Source: Patiria pectinifera (lineage: Eukaryota > Echinodermata > Asteroidea > Valvatida > Asterinidae). Taken from it: a DNA stretch of 64,000 bases. A program made the translations under genes and the position numbers. Positions 35,094-47,200 of the stretch are shown piece by piece (position 1 is the stretch's first letter; each line of letters opens with the position of its first letter). The stretch lies in the NCBI GenBank assembly GCA_029964075.1, contig CM057147.1, forward strand, positions 11,987,513-12,051,512, in the 5' to 3' direction. Under the pieces are notes generated by a model that ran no database searches, was not told the DNA's origin, and saw only the letters and a program-made list of their open reading frames with translations.

Positions 35094-35747
35094 CGTCACC
35101 GACACCACGAAGTAACACTCTACCGTGTTAAACCATATTTTTTTCGATTTTCAGTTTTTTGGATTTTTAAACATTATTCATCAAGGCCTACCATTGCACG
35201 AAGTTTCAAAGCTTCAAGAGCTTTACTTTAATAATTACGCTAAGTATCCATGGCAACTTTTGCGCAAAAGTGACAATTTTCGTTTTCACGAAGTAACACT
35301 CAAGTTTCATTTACCATTGCAATGCATGGTGCGCACTCTGCTCATAAGTGAGCAAAAACGTTTTCACGAAGTAACACTCTTCTTGTAATAATTTTGTATG
35401 AGCGCGCGCGCGCTGACCTGAAGTTGCACTTTACTCGTGTTGAATACATTGAAGAGTGTTACTTCGTGAAAACGAAAATTTACAGTTTCGCAGCCTTTCG
35501 GTTTCACGAACTAACACTCATTTTTTCTCTTATTTCTTGTTTATTTAATACACAAACGGGTGAAAAACAGCAGATTTAATAAATTCAATTCATCAAAAGT
35601 CCACACCGAGAAACCCAACTGAAAATACTCTGTCGTTTTGACGCAAAGTGTTGTTTTAGAAGGCGTTCAACTTTAGAAGCCGTTTTCTCCGATTGCTAGT
35701 TTTTACTGGTATATGTAGACGGGTGTTACTTCGTGGTGTCGGTGACG
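35094..35747. mobile_element. Inverted-repeat element, 654 bp, 4-bp target duplication ACAA
   Basis: Perfect 25-bp inverted ends begin CGTCACCGACACCACGAAGT and finish AACAC. ACAA lies at 35090-35093 and 35748-35751. Removing the element rebuilds TTTACACAAGTGCACGACC, which matches intact copies of the host repeat at 14765 and 15000. Inside, the 15-mer CACGAAGTAACACTC recurs near 35288 and 35365, inverted near 35455, and with one change near 35504, besides the two ends. No ORF with family character. The superfamily is not identified; 4-bp duplications occur in several classes. Confidence 0.7.
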
Positions 35748-38055
35748 ACAAGTGCACGACCTTAAGCTTGTTTCCTTTTTACTCTCGATAAGGTAGTAAT
35801 TTGACCTTTTAATGAGCAATTCATTTTAGAGTGTGTGTACACAAAATAATAAAAAGAAGGCAGCTCTTCATCAGTGGCGTAACTGCGGGGGAGGGGGGGG
35901 GACCTTCCCCCAGCAGATTACCTAATGATGAGCTATAAATATAGCCGGGGAGTGGAGGGAGTTGAACACCCCCCCCCGGCATTTTGTCCTCGCGAGTGTG
36001 TATTTCCATATGTTAAAAAACGTTTATTACACATAAATAAATACCTTGGAGAGTTGGTGGTTTCTGATTGGTCGAGACTCGATCACGTGGCCGGGCATTA
36101 TGGACCGGCTTCAAAGATCAAACGAATAAATGGCCCCTGAACCAGCATTGATCTAGCCCCGTTCAGCCCCATGCAAGCCAATGATTGGTCAAAATATAGG
36201 CCCCAGCAGATGGCTATGCCTCCTGGGTGCCCCCAAATTGAAATCTTGAACTGAACAAAGTATAATCACTTGCCTTCATGTGCCCCTTCAGAATATTAAC
36301 CCCATAGCAGGCGTGGTTCTAGAACCAATATTTATGGGGGGCTAGCACGGTGGATCCAGAAATTTTCAGGGAGGCGTGCTGAAATGTTGACCGGTTATTT
36401 TGTCCAGACACTTAGGCCTCCGAAAATCAATAGGTGTGTGTGTGTGTGTGTGGGGGGCGGGAGGGGGAAGGGGGAAGGGGGGCTCATGCCATATTTTCAA
36501 TGGGGAGCGCCAATAAAATCCTAAAATCATTCACACTGTATTAACTAATGCACCCTTGTCACGGCTATTTCTTCTTTAGGGGGAGACCGTTCGCATGTAC
36601 ATCACAATCCTTCTTTTTGCTAATGCAATTTTTTTTTACGGAATTTTTTTTTGGGGGGGGGCTAGACAATTTTTTTTTGGGGGGGGGGGGGGGGCTACAG
36701 CCCCCCTAGCGCCCCCCAGCCCCGTAGAACCGCGCCTGCCCCATAGTTACGCCACTGCTCTTAAGGTTTTTTTTAATATTCGACTACCCGAACTCGTTGT
36801 TAAAGCAACGCATGCACATTTATGTAGATATATGTGAAGGTGTAAACAAAGACAAAAAAACCTTGTTTCGGGCAATTTGCTGGAAAAGCCGAAAACCTAA
36901 AACATTCTGTATGCTCCACATAGCAAATAACTACCCTGGGAAAACCGGGAATTCCAAATTTAATTCAGCGGACGCGACAAGATCTGAACTCTGCCCTTGT
37001 TACTATGGGCCAGCACAGTAAACAGTCCTTTGTAAACATACTGGTTTATTTAAACTACGCCTATTATAACGTTCACGAGTATTTAGACCGGAATTGTTTT
37101 TTTTCCATTACAATGTTGGCGTACCTGCAGTACATGAGCACTTGTCCATGATTCGCATGGAATTTAAAGTCTTCAAACTTGAGGTGCACAACAATAAAAT
37201 AACATTAAAGCCAGAAACGCAAATTCGAAAGGTACGAGTAAACTGACGGTGAGATCCAGTGAGCGTTTTCCTCTAAGGTGAACCGAAATTGAAAAGATCT
37301 CGACATCCGGGCTCATTTCAAAACTGTATATCACTTTTTACCATAACATGTATTCTAAAAGATATTATACTCAGCGTATTCCTTGCACCGAAGTCGCGGC
37401 AACTAAAACTCAGGGGTTGATAAGCTTGATTCCAAATATAACACATAGGGTAGCAGACCAGTAAATAAACTTCCATAGACCCCAATGGTAAATGCTCCCA
37501 CTTCAAAAATTCGGGAAAAATACTCACAACTCTCCAAGGTGTTCGAGATACACATCAAATTAAAGCTTATTTCATCATCTTTCATTTTCTTTTCAATTTT
37601 TTTTTGGGGGGGGTCAACCGATGACTTTTAATAGAAATTTCCATCTGAAGATGATCACCCCTGAAAATAGTCCAGAAGCCTATCGCCATTTTGAAAAACG
37701 ATGCCTATACTCCATTGCAAAATAGAGCGCTTTTAGGGTCCAAATTACATCAAAATTACACAGAACTGCAAGCTCCCAGTCCTGTGCACGGCTTCCACCC
37801 ATATTTTTTACAAACCCTCAAGTTCATGGCCCACAGCATGCTCAAATACCGAAGATTTTGAAGGCATGCAAATCGTGATTTGGCCGGCGCAGGCAATTTC
37901 GCACCGATTTACTGGTCTGCACCCATAGGCCTACGTAAACAAACCTTACACACTCCCTCTATACAGTACTATATGAAGTAATTCAGTGAAATGGATTTCG
38001 GGGATGTTTACTCCAAATCGAATCCTGACGAATAAGGATTAATATCGGGGAAATT

Positions 38056-38964
38056 CAGTGGCGTAGCCAGGAATTTTTCAGTGGGGGGCGCTGGGGGCCC
38101 GGAACATTTCATGGGGGCGTCATGTAGGGGCGTCAATCGCTTCTCAAAAGTGGGGGGGGGGGGGCATACCTTGATCAGAACTGATGCGAGCGCGAAGCGC
38201 GAAGCCCTTACGGCGTGGGGGTTCGGGGCCCGCTTATTGGGCCCCGAAAAAAATTGGATTCTAGATGTTCTGTGGAGTCTGAAGCAATTTCTTACCACTT
38301 TCCTCCATGCTTTAACTAATATTTTCTTAGCAAAAGATAATTATTTGAACATCGTTTTCGAGGTTGGAGTCATTGAATCAGGTATCGGTATTCTGAGCTA
38401 TAGGCGTGGGGGTCGGGGCCCGCTGAAGGGCCCCGAAAATAATTGGATTCTCGATGCTCTGTGGTGTGATCTTAGGCAATTTCTTACCACTTTAACCAAT
38501 AATTATCTTAGCACAAAAGATAATAATCAAAACATAATTTTCGAGGTTTTCTCAGCTAAAGGCACAAGAAAAAAATTTGAACATTGTTTTCGAGGTTGGA
38601 GTCATTGAAGCAGCTACCAGAATTCTGAGCTATGGGCGTGGGGTTCGGGGCCCTCTTAAGGGCCCCGAAAATTTTTGGATTCTAAATGCTCTGTGGTGCT
38701 TTCTGACCACTTTAACCAATCTTTTCTAAGCAAAAGATACCTTGTAGTACATAATAGGGCCCTGTAAAATGAGACACGAGTTCAAAAATCTGGGGGGGGG
38801 GGGACATTTGATATTGTGTCCCCCACCCTTCAAAAAGTGGATTGACGCCCATGGCGTCATGTAGATCAATGATAATTTTTTTTTGGGGGGGGGGCGACAA
38901 GGTTTCATGGGGGGGGTGGACCCCCCCCCCCCCCCCCCACGCCCCCCCGGTGGCTACGCCACCG
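38056..38964. mobile_element. hAT-type nonautonomous element, 909 bp, 8-bp target duplication
   Basis: Ends CAGTGGCGTAGCCAGG and, inverted, GGTGGCTACGCCACCG. GGGAAATT at 38048-38055 is repeated at 38965-38972. Sister copies of the surrounding repeat without the insert read CGGGGAGTTTGGAGAAGTGA (near 19376) and CGTGGAGTTTGGAGAAGTG (near 32431), so the empty site is visible. CAG-type ends and an 8-bp duplication are hAT features. Inside are three imperfect units and many poly-G/poly-C runs. The 175-aa frame at 38081-38608 follows the repeats and shows no family character. Confidence 0.78.
38205..38745. repeat. Three internal repeat units of the hAT-type element
   Basis: Units start near 38212, 38405 and 38635 with GGCGTGGGGGTTCGGGGCCC-type sequence that is itself an inverted pair (GGGGCCC..GGGCCCC), followed by AATTGGATTCTAGATG, CTCTGTGG, TTTCTTACCACTTTAACCA and TCTTAGCAAAAGATA. 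The spacing is about 190-230 bp and the third unit is truncated. Confidence 0.65.
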
Positions 38965-39145
38965 GGGAAATTGGAGAAGTGACATGCTTATTATTTCTAC
39001 ATTATGCAACATGAACGTCACTCGCTGCTAGGCACGTTTCCTGCGTTACTATGTAGCGAGTATTCTCGTAATCACACAGTCAGGTCACGAAATTTGGACG
39101 TTTCGTTTTTATGATTTGATTGACGGAAATTATATGGTGGCAAAG

Positions 39146-40114
39146 TTTATCGGTGGCAAAATGAAGAGAAACACTAAAGGGAATCATAAAAAAATAATAT
39201 TGGGTTGAACGTTTTTTTCACAAATTGAGTATGTAACGTATTAAACATGGGTGGCCTGGTATCGTGAACCTGGTATCGCGCTCCATTGGTAAGACCCACT
39301 GATTTTACGCACGCCTTAAAGACATAGTCCATCATTTGTAATTTGTGCATTTTGTTCGTTTGAAGTAACAAAATTGTTCAAAATCTAATGAAGGATACTG
39401 AACAATGAAGTTTCAGCTCAGCTTCAGCTGTATATTCCGCGAAAAACAGCATTCTAGGATCTCAATTTCAAATCAAAAGTTGCTAAATCATGTTTTGATT
39501 TGATTTGAATTGCAGCTTTACGCGATGTCGCGCACTGATCCGACGAATTATAGCAACCGCGCGCGCCTGTGCGTTGTGCCAATGCTTGCGCGCGCTGCGC
39601 CGAATAACAAAACGAACTACTTATTTAAATTTTCCTACGGTGCTTCTTAAGACGCACCGTTGGAAATGTCTTCTTTTGTTCAAAATGAGAGCTGGCCAGA
39701 AAAAAATAATTTCACAGAGAGTTAAGTCCCCTTACTATCTTTCAACCAGTGTGTTTTTCAACAATAATTACGCCAGTTTCTGTTTTGGACAGCTGCAAAT
39801 GATGGACTCCGGCTTTAAGTCGTTACTGCACTTGCCCCCATGCATAATGTTCCAATAGACGTATACATATACACGATACATGTGCGGTACTACCGGGTGT
39901 ATGTACCCCTGTAATAACGGGCAAAGGGTTGAAAGCAAACGAATCGGAACGCAGGAGTTGAATTGGCAAGTCAAATTGTCAAAAGCGCTTTTATTTTATT
40001 TTTGTCCATCCTTCTAATTCAAAAAGTGAATTTCGATTTTCAATAATTTTCCTTGACCCACCCAACCACATTTTTAATCGAAATTTAAAAACATCGAAAA
40101 TGTTGAATGGCCCC
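39146..40114. other. Noncoding, repeat fragments
   Basis: No gene supported. The block 39718-39815 (AAGTCCCCTTACTATCTTTC, CAACAATAATTACG, GCAAATGATGGACT) is shared with 22718-22818, another dispersed family. A GC-rich patch with CGCGCGC lies at about 39560-39600. Confidence 0.45.
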
Positions 40115-40985
40115 TAAAGCTGTTGTGTAAATCAATGTACACAAGTGGACCTCCATGTTCTCTTTTTACTCTCGAAAAGGAAGTAATTTAACCTAATATT
40201 GAGCAATTCATTTTAACTGCTCAGAGTAAAAAAAAGAACATGGTCGTTCATCTGTGTAAATTGCTTTACACAAGTAACTAGAATGTACACACACTCTAAA
40301 ACGAATTACTCAATATTTTAGGTCGAATTACTATTTTTTCGAGAGTAAACGGAAACATGGAGGTCCATTTGTGTAAAGCTTAGGGCCGTACGTAGCCAGC
40401 CTGTTGGGGTAGGGTCGATTTTACCACAAAGTGGACCTTTTTACCATGAAGTGGATCTTTTATTGTGTAATAATCTTTTTTTAACGCGTAGAAATACACA
40501 ATCGCGAGAAAAAATTGACCTGCGGCCTTTTTACCGGGAGGGGGGGGGGGTGGTGTTTGTTCGACCCCCCTCAACCCCCTGACTACTAATTGCTCATTTT
40601 AAGTTATAATTGCTACCTTTTCAAGAGTACAACAGACACATGGTCGTCCACTTATGTAAATTGTTCCACACAACATCTAGAGCGTAAAAGTACTCATTTT
40701 GGTGTAACCATTTCACCCATAATTGCGTTGCATATTTGCACATTGCAACGAAGCCGTGTAAAAAGTTTAATACCCACATAACAACCAGTTTCCCTTTGTT
40801 TAACTCTTTAGTGCATGGGCAGACTTACCCAACACGCATTTTACCCATGTTTTGTGTCATTTTATTACCCAGATAATGGTTCTAATTTTCACTCCTTACT
40901 GTTGTGTTATAAACTTACTCATCGCTTGGGTTGTTTTAAATAAGTTATTTAGCACCTTTATATTTTGTCCCTTGCGATTTAATTA
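40115..40985. repeat. Inverted units of the ACACAAGTGG repeat
   Basis: Units from 40130 to 40240 and their complement around 40240-40375 form an imperfect palindrome; a third unit follows in opposite orientation (40560-40690). Then 40780-40990 (TTTACCCATGTTTTGTGTCA, TTATTACCCAGATAATGG, TAAACTTACTCATCGC) is the inverted counterpart of 34820-34940. Confidence 0.5.
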
Positions 40986-41179
40986 AATTTTGAACTCTGC
41001 GATCTGAATCGCCAGATACAGCAATCGCGGCCGGGACCTTAACAAGATAGGATTACAATAATTGATTCCTGGATTTGAAAGGCAGTAAAATGAATAAGAT
41101 GATATTTCACCAAATATGGTGCCGATGCATGGACATTACCTTCAGGATCTTGGGCTAGAAATGCCAGATGCGATGTAGC

Positions 41180-41405
41180 TATAATGAGATGATGTTGATT
41201 TTTGATGTGGATTGTTGATTGTTGAATGTTGATGTTGATGTTGAAAAATAGCGTGTGTAGTAATTATGCACAGGATGGTGATTGTTGATGATGATTGTTG
41301 ATTGCTGAAGTATATTATTGATTTTGATTGTTGATTTTGATTGTTGATGTTGACCGTTGACTTTTGATGTTGATTGTTGATTGTTGATGTTGAAGCTTGA
41401 GGGTT
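41180..41405. repeat. Degenerate (TGTTGAT)n array
   Basis: Units TGTTGATT, TTGATGTTGA and similar cover most of 41190-41405, interrupted by a repeated block AAAAATAGCGYGTGTAGTAAT that occurs at about 41243 and 41405. A simple-sequence array without coding content. Confidence 0.65.
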
Positions 41406-41744
41406 GAAAAATAGCGCGTGTAGTAATTATGCAGAGTATAATAAAAAAGACTCAGGTGAGGATCAGAAATAATCTTTCTTTTAATAAACACTAATCTTAC
41501 ATAAGTTCGTGGAAGATCATCAATTATCTTCCAAATTTTCCTAATCCACAGATCTGCAGAAGATGTTCATGCCTTAAAAATCGTTAACAATTTGAAATGT
41601 TTGTTCAAACTTATGATATATAATTACATGATGATGTTTAACTACGACTTCAGGTAAAATTACCTGTATATCCCGTACGTATCGGACTACGTTTATACGC
41701 AAATTTGACCCATTTAGACTGATAGTTTGCTCAATAATCTTCGA

Positions 41745-42365
41745 AAAATGCACCTTTGTGATGACGTCACGTGCCGTACGATGACGTCATCTTGACAACA
41801 TTTGTCAATGCACATTTTTGCTTTGTGGTCCTGGTTTTTACCAAGTTTGAAGCTCATCCAACGAAAGCAAGTGATACATTTTGGAATCGGAACGTATTTG
41901 TAAATATTTAAATTGTATAAATAATCAACCGATATTGTCATGGTGACGTCATTTGGGATTTTGCATACTAATGACATTATCTAGCTATCCACTAAGGTTC
42001 ATGACGATTGGACTGTCCCTTATATGTGTTTTCAAAAATCACTTATATGTGTTTTCAAAATATTTGATGAGGTCACGATAACGTCACATTCTTTTCAAAT
42101 TGTGTTATTAAACCTATTCCCTAACAAACCAAATACAAACATAATTTAGAATTTTGTATGTTGCGTTCGAGAGAAATGGCTTAAAGGTCCTAAAATATAA
42201 AATCGCATGATGACGTCAGTATGACGTCTTTTCAATGTTTACCTATAACACATCCCGTTCTACCTACATACCGAGTTTCAACCAATCGGACAGTTATCTA
42301 GATACAGGACTTTTAAATATGGACATTTTAAGATGACGTTACGTGACCCATGGTGACATCATGAT
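41745..42365. repeat. CRE-type palindrome repeats, second cluster
   Basis: Perfect TGACGTCA at 41762-41769, 41782-41789, 41944-41951 and 42211-42218, plus near matches at 42224 and 42333-42340. Intervening sequence (ACCGAGTTTCAACCAATCGG, ATAACACATC) is the inverse counterpart of the units at 20780-21130. The frames 41714-41977 and 42328-42576 follow these repeats. Confidence 0.6.
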
Positions 42366-42596
42366 GCCGTCTCTTGTTAATGCACGAGTTCACCGTTAGT
42401 TTTGACTCTGTGCAAAGTTTCATTAAGATTGAATTATGTTCAGGGTCAAAAGTGTGATCCAGAATTAAAAATGCGCAAAAATTCAATGGGATTGGGGATA
42501 GAAGAACAAAAAGAAGGAGAAGAGAAAAAATAAAAACAAAAACAAACGCTTTTTTCGCTGGTGGCGAAAAAGCCAATAAACCAGCATGTTTACAAA

Positions 42597-42870
42597 AGGC
42601 TGCTTACTGTGCTGGCCCATAGTAAGCGGGGCAGAGTTCAGGCCCTTTCGCGTCGGCTGAGTTAAATTTTGAATTCCCGGTTTTCCCAGGGTATTTATTT
42701 GCTCTGCGGAGCATACAGATATATATTTTTTTTATTCCTTCATATTATGTATATACATTTGCATGCGTTGCTTTAACAGAGAGGTCGGATATTCGGATAT
42801 TAAACCAAAACTTTAGAGCAGTGGCGTATCTTTAGGGTTAATATGATGAGGGGCACCATGAAGGCGAGAC
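42597..42870 (-). repeat. Inverted copy of the large dispersed repeat, left part
   Basis: Complement of the AACCGGGAATTC / GCAGTACAGTAAAC block seen at 17190-17340. It continues at 48198-48425 beyond the L1-like element with CCAGTTACGCCATTGATGAAG and AATTACCTCATATAATGC. The LINE therefore inserted into a pre-existing repeat. Confidence 0.62.
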
Positions 42871-42884
42871 AGTGATATATTTAC

Positions 42885-43030
42885 ATTTCTGCGCATGCGT
42901 CGATGTGAGTGAACACGTCTTTCCGTGGGCTCCGGCCAGAGCAGAAATTATGTCCTCATTTTGACGGTTTTGGAAGACCCTTCTTGTTAAACAAGCCCTC
43001 CTGGTCATCTGTACAGGCACATAGACAAAA
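42885..43030 (+). promoter_or_regulatory. 5' UTR and likely internal promoter of the L1-like element
   Basis: The element starts ATTTCTGCGCATGCGTCGAT; GCGCATGCG is an NRF-1-type palindrome. A second sequence-level match to a known initiator-type site, CAAGATGGCGCC (YY1-like), lies at about 43123 within ORF1. LINEs carry their promoter at the 5' end; that these motifs act here is inference. Confidence 0.4.
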
Positions 43031-43924
43031 ATGCCTAGAACAAGGAGAGCTTCACCTAACCCAGAAGAGCGAAATAAGGGAAAGTCGTTGTCTTCAGCTC
43101 ATGACAACGTGCCTGCTGGAAACCAAGATGGCGCCGTCCACGTATCGCATGATACGGATTCAGCAGCGGCGCATTCTCAAAACCAGCACTGTGACTGTAG
43201 CAGCAAATTGGACTCTATCTTAAAGAAACTGGAAAAGTTAGATCTACTAGAAGTCCTGGCATCAAGAGTCGATAAGGTAGAGGGGAATATTGGCAACCTA
43301 AACAAAGATATGGAAGAAATGAAGGAAGGAATGAATTTCATGGATGAAGTGCTAGGCGGCAAAGCAGCCAGTAAAGAAGTCCAGGAGCTCACAAGGCAAG
43401 TGGAAGATCTTTCCAACCGTCTCCGTAGAATCAACCTCGTGTTTCTACATGTTCCAGAAGGGAGTGAGGATGATCATGATTCGTGCACCTCATTCATCAA
43501 GAGTTTTCTTGGAGACCAGATGAAGCTGACAAATGTTGCTGATATTCAGATAGAAAGGGCACACAGAACACCGGCTGTTCCAACGCGGGGTAAGGGACCA
43601 CGTCCAATCCATGTGGCTTTCTTCCGTTATCCAGACAAGCAGATGATATTGAGGGCTGCTCCCGCGGTGTTAAAGAACAACCCCTACAAGAACCAGAATG
43701 TCTTCGTGTCGGAGGACTTCACCCCTCAAGTACAGAAGAAGAGACGGGAGATGCTACACTTCAAGAGACTTCTCCTGCAGGAAAATCCAGCTAGGCGAGT
43801 ATACTTATCTTACCCTGCAAAGTTGAAAATGAAGGAGGGAGACAACTGGAGAACTTTTGACAGAGATGAGGCAGCTAGCATGAAGTACTTGTACCAGAAC
43901 TTTGGCAGCGGCCGGAGTCCATAG
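43031..43924 (+). CDS. L1-like ORF1 protein, 297 aa, RNA-binding chaperone type
   Basis: Nucleic-acid-binding protein of the retrotransposon RNP. The basic N-terminal region (MPRTRRASPNPEERNKGKS) is followed by a coiled coil at about residues 60-135 (SILKKLEKLDLLEVLASRVD, then EGNIGNLNKDMEEMKEG, ending LTRQVEDLSNRLRRI). The RRM-like domain is at about 135-220 (INLVFLHVPEGSEDDHD, IQIERAHRT, PIHVAFFRYPDKQMIL) and the C-terminal domain runs to 297 (VFVSEDFTPQVQKKRRE, PARRVYLSYPAKLKM). The coiled coil-RRM-CTD order is that of L1 ORF1p trimers. It starts at the first ATG after the 5' UTR; codon use is less AT-rich than in ORF2. No frameshift seen. Confidence 0.87.
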   Translation: MPRTRRASPNPEERNKGKSLSSAHDNVPAGNQDGAVHVSHDTDSAAAHSQNQHCDCSSKLDSILKKLEKLDLLEVLASRVDKVEGNIGNLNKDMEEMKEGMNFMDEVLGGKAASKEVQELTRQVEDLSNRLRRINLVFLHVPEGSEDDHDSCTSFIKSFLGDQMKLTNVADIQIERAHRTPAVPTRGKGPRPIHVAFFRYPDKQMILRAAPAVLKNNPYKNQNVFVSEDFTPQVQKKRREMLHFKRLLLQENPARRVYLSYPAKLKMKEGDNWRTFDRDEAASMKYLYQNFGSGRSP

Positions 43925-44209
43925 GGATTTTGGCAAGAAACGTCCGTGTTCCAACAAATAGAACATCGAGTCATCTGCAGAACAATTTGAATGTATTTGT
44001 TTCATGTTTTTTGTTGTTGTGTGTGTGGTTTGATTGTTTTTGTGGTTTCACTGTTGATGCTGTTGTTATCACCTAGATGTCTGATATTAGCTATATTGTT
44101 TAAGCCAACAATCAGTATTATTACTTTTTCTCACCATCTCCTCCCCCCATAATTCATAAGATGTGGTTATGCAAAGATGATACATGTTGTTGTTTTTTTC
44201 TTGAGTTAA

Positions 44210-47200
44210 ATGGGTAAAATAAATATTTGTTCTCTTAATGTCAGAGGGATCAATAATAACCTCAAACGCAGACAACTTTTTCTTTGGTTGAGAAAGAAAC
44301 AATTCTCGATTTTCTTTTTGCAAGAAACGCATAGCGAACTGAAATCAGAGAAAATTTGGACTAACGAGTGGGGACATGCTAGTTTTTTTAGCCACGATAA
44401 ACCTAACAAAGCAGGTGTTGCCATTTTGTTTAAAAATGATTTGGATTATACTGTTAAAAAACATTTGATTGACTTCTCTGGGAGATTTATTATAGTTGAT
44501 ATCGAGGTTGATGGCGAGGTGTTTACGTTAGTTAATCTTTATGCTTATAATGAAGACTGCCCTGATTTTTTTGATTTGATTATTAAAAAAATGTCTGAGT
44601 TTGATTGTGGGAATATCATTATGGGAGGAGACTTTAATGCGGTGAGGAATGTTACTTTTGATAAGAAAGGTGGTAGGCCTTGTACTAATTTTAAAGTGCA
44701 GGATAAAATCTCGTCTATTATGGATTCCCTGGAATTAATTGATGTTTGGAGAGAGAACAATCCTGGTGTTCGACATTTCAGTTGGAAATCAAACCATTCC
44801 CCGCCGATTTTTTGCAGATTGGATTATTTTTTAATTTCTAACCATCTTTGGGGTCTTACTGATTTGACAGATATTATCCCCGGTTTTAAAACGGATCACT
44901 CTATGATTACTTTGTCGCTCACCAATGCTGATAACAAGAGGGGCAAGGGTTTTTGGAAATTAAACACCTCGCTTTTGACAGAACAAGATTATGTTTGTAA
45001 TATTAAAAATGCTATTAAGTACATTACAGAAGTCAATACGTCGGCTAACCCCAGTACTTTATGGGAAGTTATTAAAAGTGAGATTAGGGGTGAAACGCTC
45101 AAGTATGCTTCCAGGAAGAAAAATGCCCAGAAGCTGGAAATTTCTTCTCTTGAATCTGAAATTTTGCAGTTGGAGAAATCTTACTTTGAGACTCCTTCGG
45201 TCGAGGTGTTGAATTCTCTAAAATCTAAGCAGAACAAGCTAGAGACGATTTTTGAAGGCATTGCTAGGGGAGCTATTGTGAGATCTAGGGCACGGTGGAC
45301 TGAGTTTGGAGAAAAGAATAGCAAATATTTTCTTAGTTTAGAAAAACGGAATTTTAAAAATAAGTCTATTTCTAAGCTTGTGTGTGAGAACGGGGATGTC
45401 ATTACAGATCAGTCGGACATTTTGAGGCAGGAGTTCAATTTCTACTCTACATTATATCACTCTGATTCTACAGAGCAGTTCCAATTTGATGAATTCCTTC
45501 CTAGCAATTTTGAGAATAAGTTGACCGAAGATGACCAGTTTGTGTGTGGTGGTTCTCTGGAAGAAAAAGAGTGTCTAGCTGCTCTTAAAGAAATGAGTAA
45601 CAATAAGACCCCTGGTTGTGATGGCATCCCAGCTGAATTTTATAAAGTCTTTTGGTCTGATATCAAGAATTTCATGATTGCATCTTTTAACTTTTCTTTC
45701 AATTGTGGTCAAATGTCTGTAGATCAGAGGAGAGGGATAATTAACTTAATTCCAAAACCAGGTAAAAATCCTAGTGATTTGAAAAATTGGCGTCCAATCT
45801 CTCTCCTTAATGTCGATTATAAAATATGTGCCAAAGTACTTGCAAACAGACTTAAAACTGTTCTCCCTAAAATTATTAATGAAGATCAAACCGGTTTTAT
45901 GAAAAATCGATATATGGGTGAGAATATTCGTCTTGTGCTTGACACTGTTAAATTCACCTCAGAAAATGCTACTCCTGGTATGGTTCTTTTTTTGGATTTT
46001 GAAAAAGCTTTCGATAGATTAGAATGGTCCTTTGTAGAAAAAAGTTTGAAGTATTTTAATTTTGGGAAAGATTTTACTAAGTGGATCTCTACTCTTTATT
46101 GTAATATTTCTAGTTGCATTATTAATAACGGTCATGTTTCACATTCATTTGATGTTACCAGAGGGGTTCGCCAAGGATGTCCATTGAGCCCATATCTATT
46201 TATTATTGCTGTTGAATTGCTAGCGATTTGTATTAGGCGTTCTAATGATATTGCAGGTATTCAAATTGAGGGTACAGAATTGAAAATTAGTTCCTATGCC
46301 GATGATACTACTATCTTTTTGGATGGGAGCAGAAAATCTATTTCTTGTACTTTTGAGATTCTTGACAGTTTTAAGTTGGCTTCTGGTCTTAAAGTTAATT
46401 TTGATAAATCTGAGGCTATGAAACTTGGTCCAATGAGATTTTGCAAGGATATTCAGCCGATTGGTAGGGGTCTCTCCTGGACTAATGGGCCAGTTCGATT
46501 TCTGGGTATATTCTTTACTCATGATGAAAAGGATTTATTTCACCTGAATTTCGATGATCAGTTGAAGAAAATTCAGACTTTGTTTAATTTGTGGTCCAGG
46601 AGAGACCTGACTCCAATTGGCAAGATTACTATTGTTAAAAGCTTAGCCTTGTCACAATTGACTTTTCTGTTGACTGTGCTACCTAATCCTCCTCAGGAAT
46701 TTATCTCTAAGGTGAACAAACTGGTTTACAAATTTATTTGGAATGGGAAGCCTGATCGAGTCGGCCGGAAAGTTGTTATTAATGAGTACAAGCATGGTGG
46801 TTTGAAAATGCTCGATCTAGACTCTTTCCAAAAGGGTCTTAAGTGTACTTGGATCAAGAGACTTCTTGACAACTCGAATGAGGCAAAGTGGAAGCTTTTT
46901 GTCAATGGCGTTTTTAAACAGGCTGGTCTTTACGATATAATTTGGAAATTGAATATTTCTCCTTCAGATTTCCCATTCCATATTTTAAAAGACAGCTTCC
47001 TTAAAGATGTTGTCAGGGCTTGGCTAGAATTGCAGAAAGTAAAACCTTCCACCCATTTTTTGTCGGAGATTATTTGGTTCAATAGCAATGTTAAAATAAA
47101 TGATAAATGTATTTTTTATCGCTCCTGGATGGAAGAAGGAGTTCTAAAAGTTAAAGATCTTTGTTCAGAAGATGGTAATATTTTAACTTTTCATGATTTT

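Larger units (their letters stand above)
35873..39145. repeat. Second copy of the large dispersed repeat
   Basis: Colinear with about 15996-19560: GTGGCGTAACTGCGGGGG, GGTGGATCCAG, ACCGGGAATTCCAAATTTAA, AACCGAAATTGAAAAGATCT, GTCGCGGCAACTAAAACTC, CTCTATACAGTACTATATGA and GATTTGATTGACGGAAATTA appear in order. It lacks the tandem duplication and is broken by the hAT-type insertion at 38056-38964. A segment at 37400-37930 is not shared. The chance frames 37318-37585 lie in it. Confidence 0.65.

Noticed and set aside
35094-35747. Regularly repeated 15-mer that might suggest a CRISPR-like array
   Set aside because: Copies occur in both orientations at uneven spacing inside an inverted-repeat transposon of a eukaryotic genome; no cas-like genes.
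38081-38608. 175-aa plus-strand frame
   Set aside because: It follows internal repeats of a nonautonomous hAT-type element; the translation is itself repetitive and resembles no transposase.
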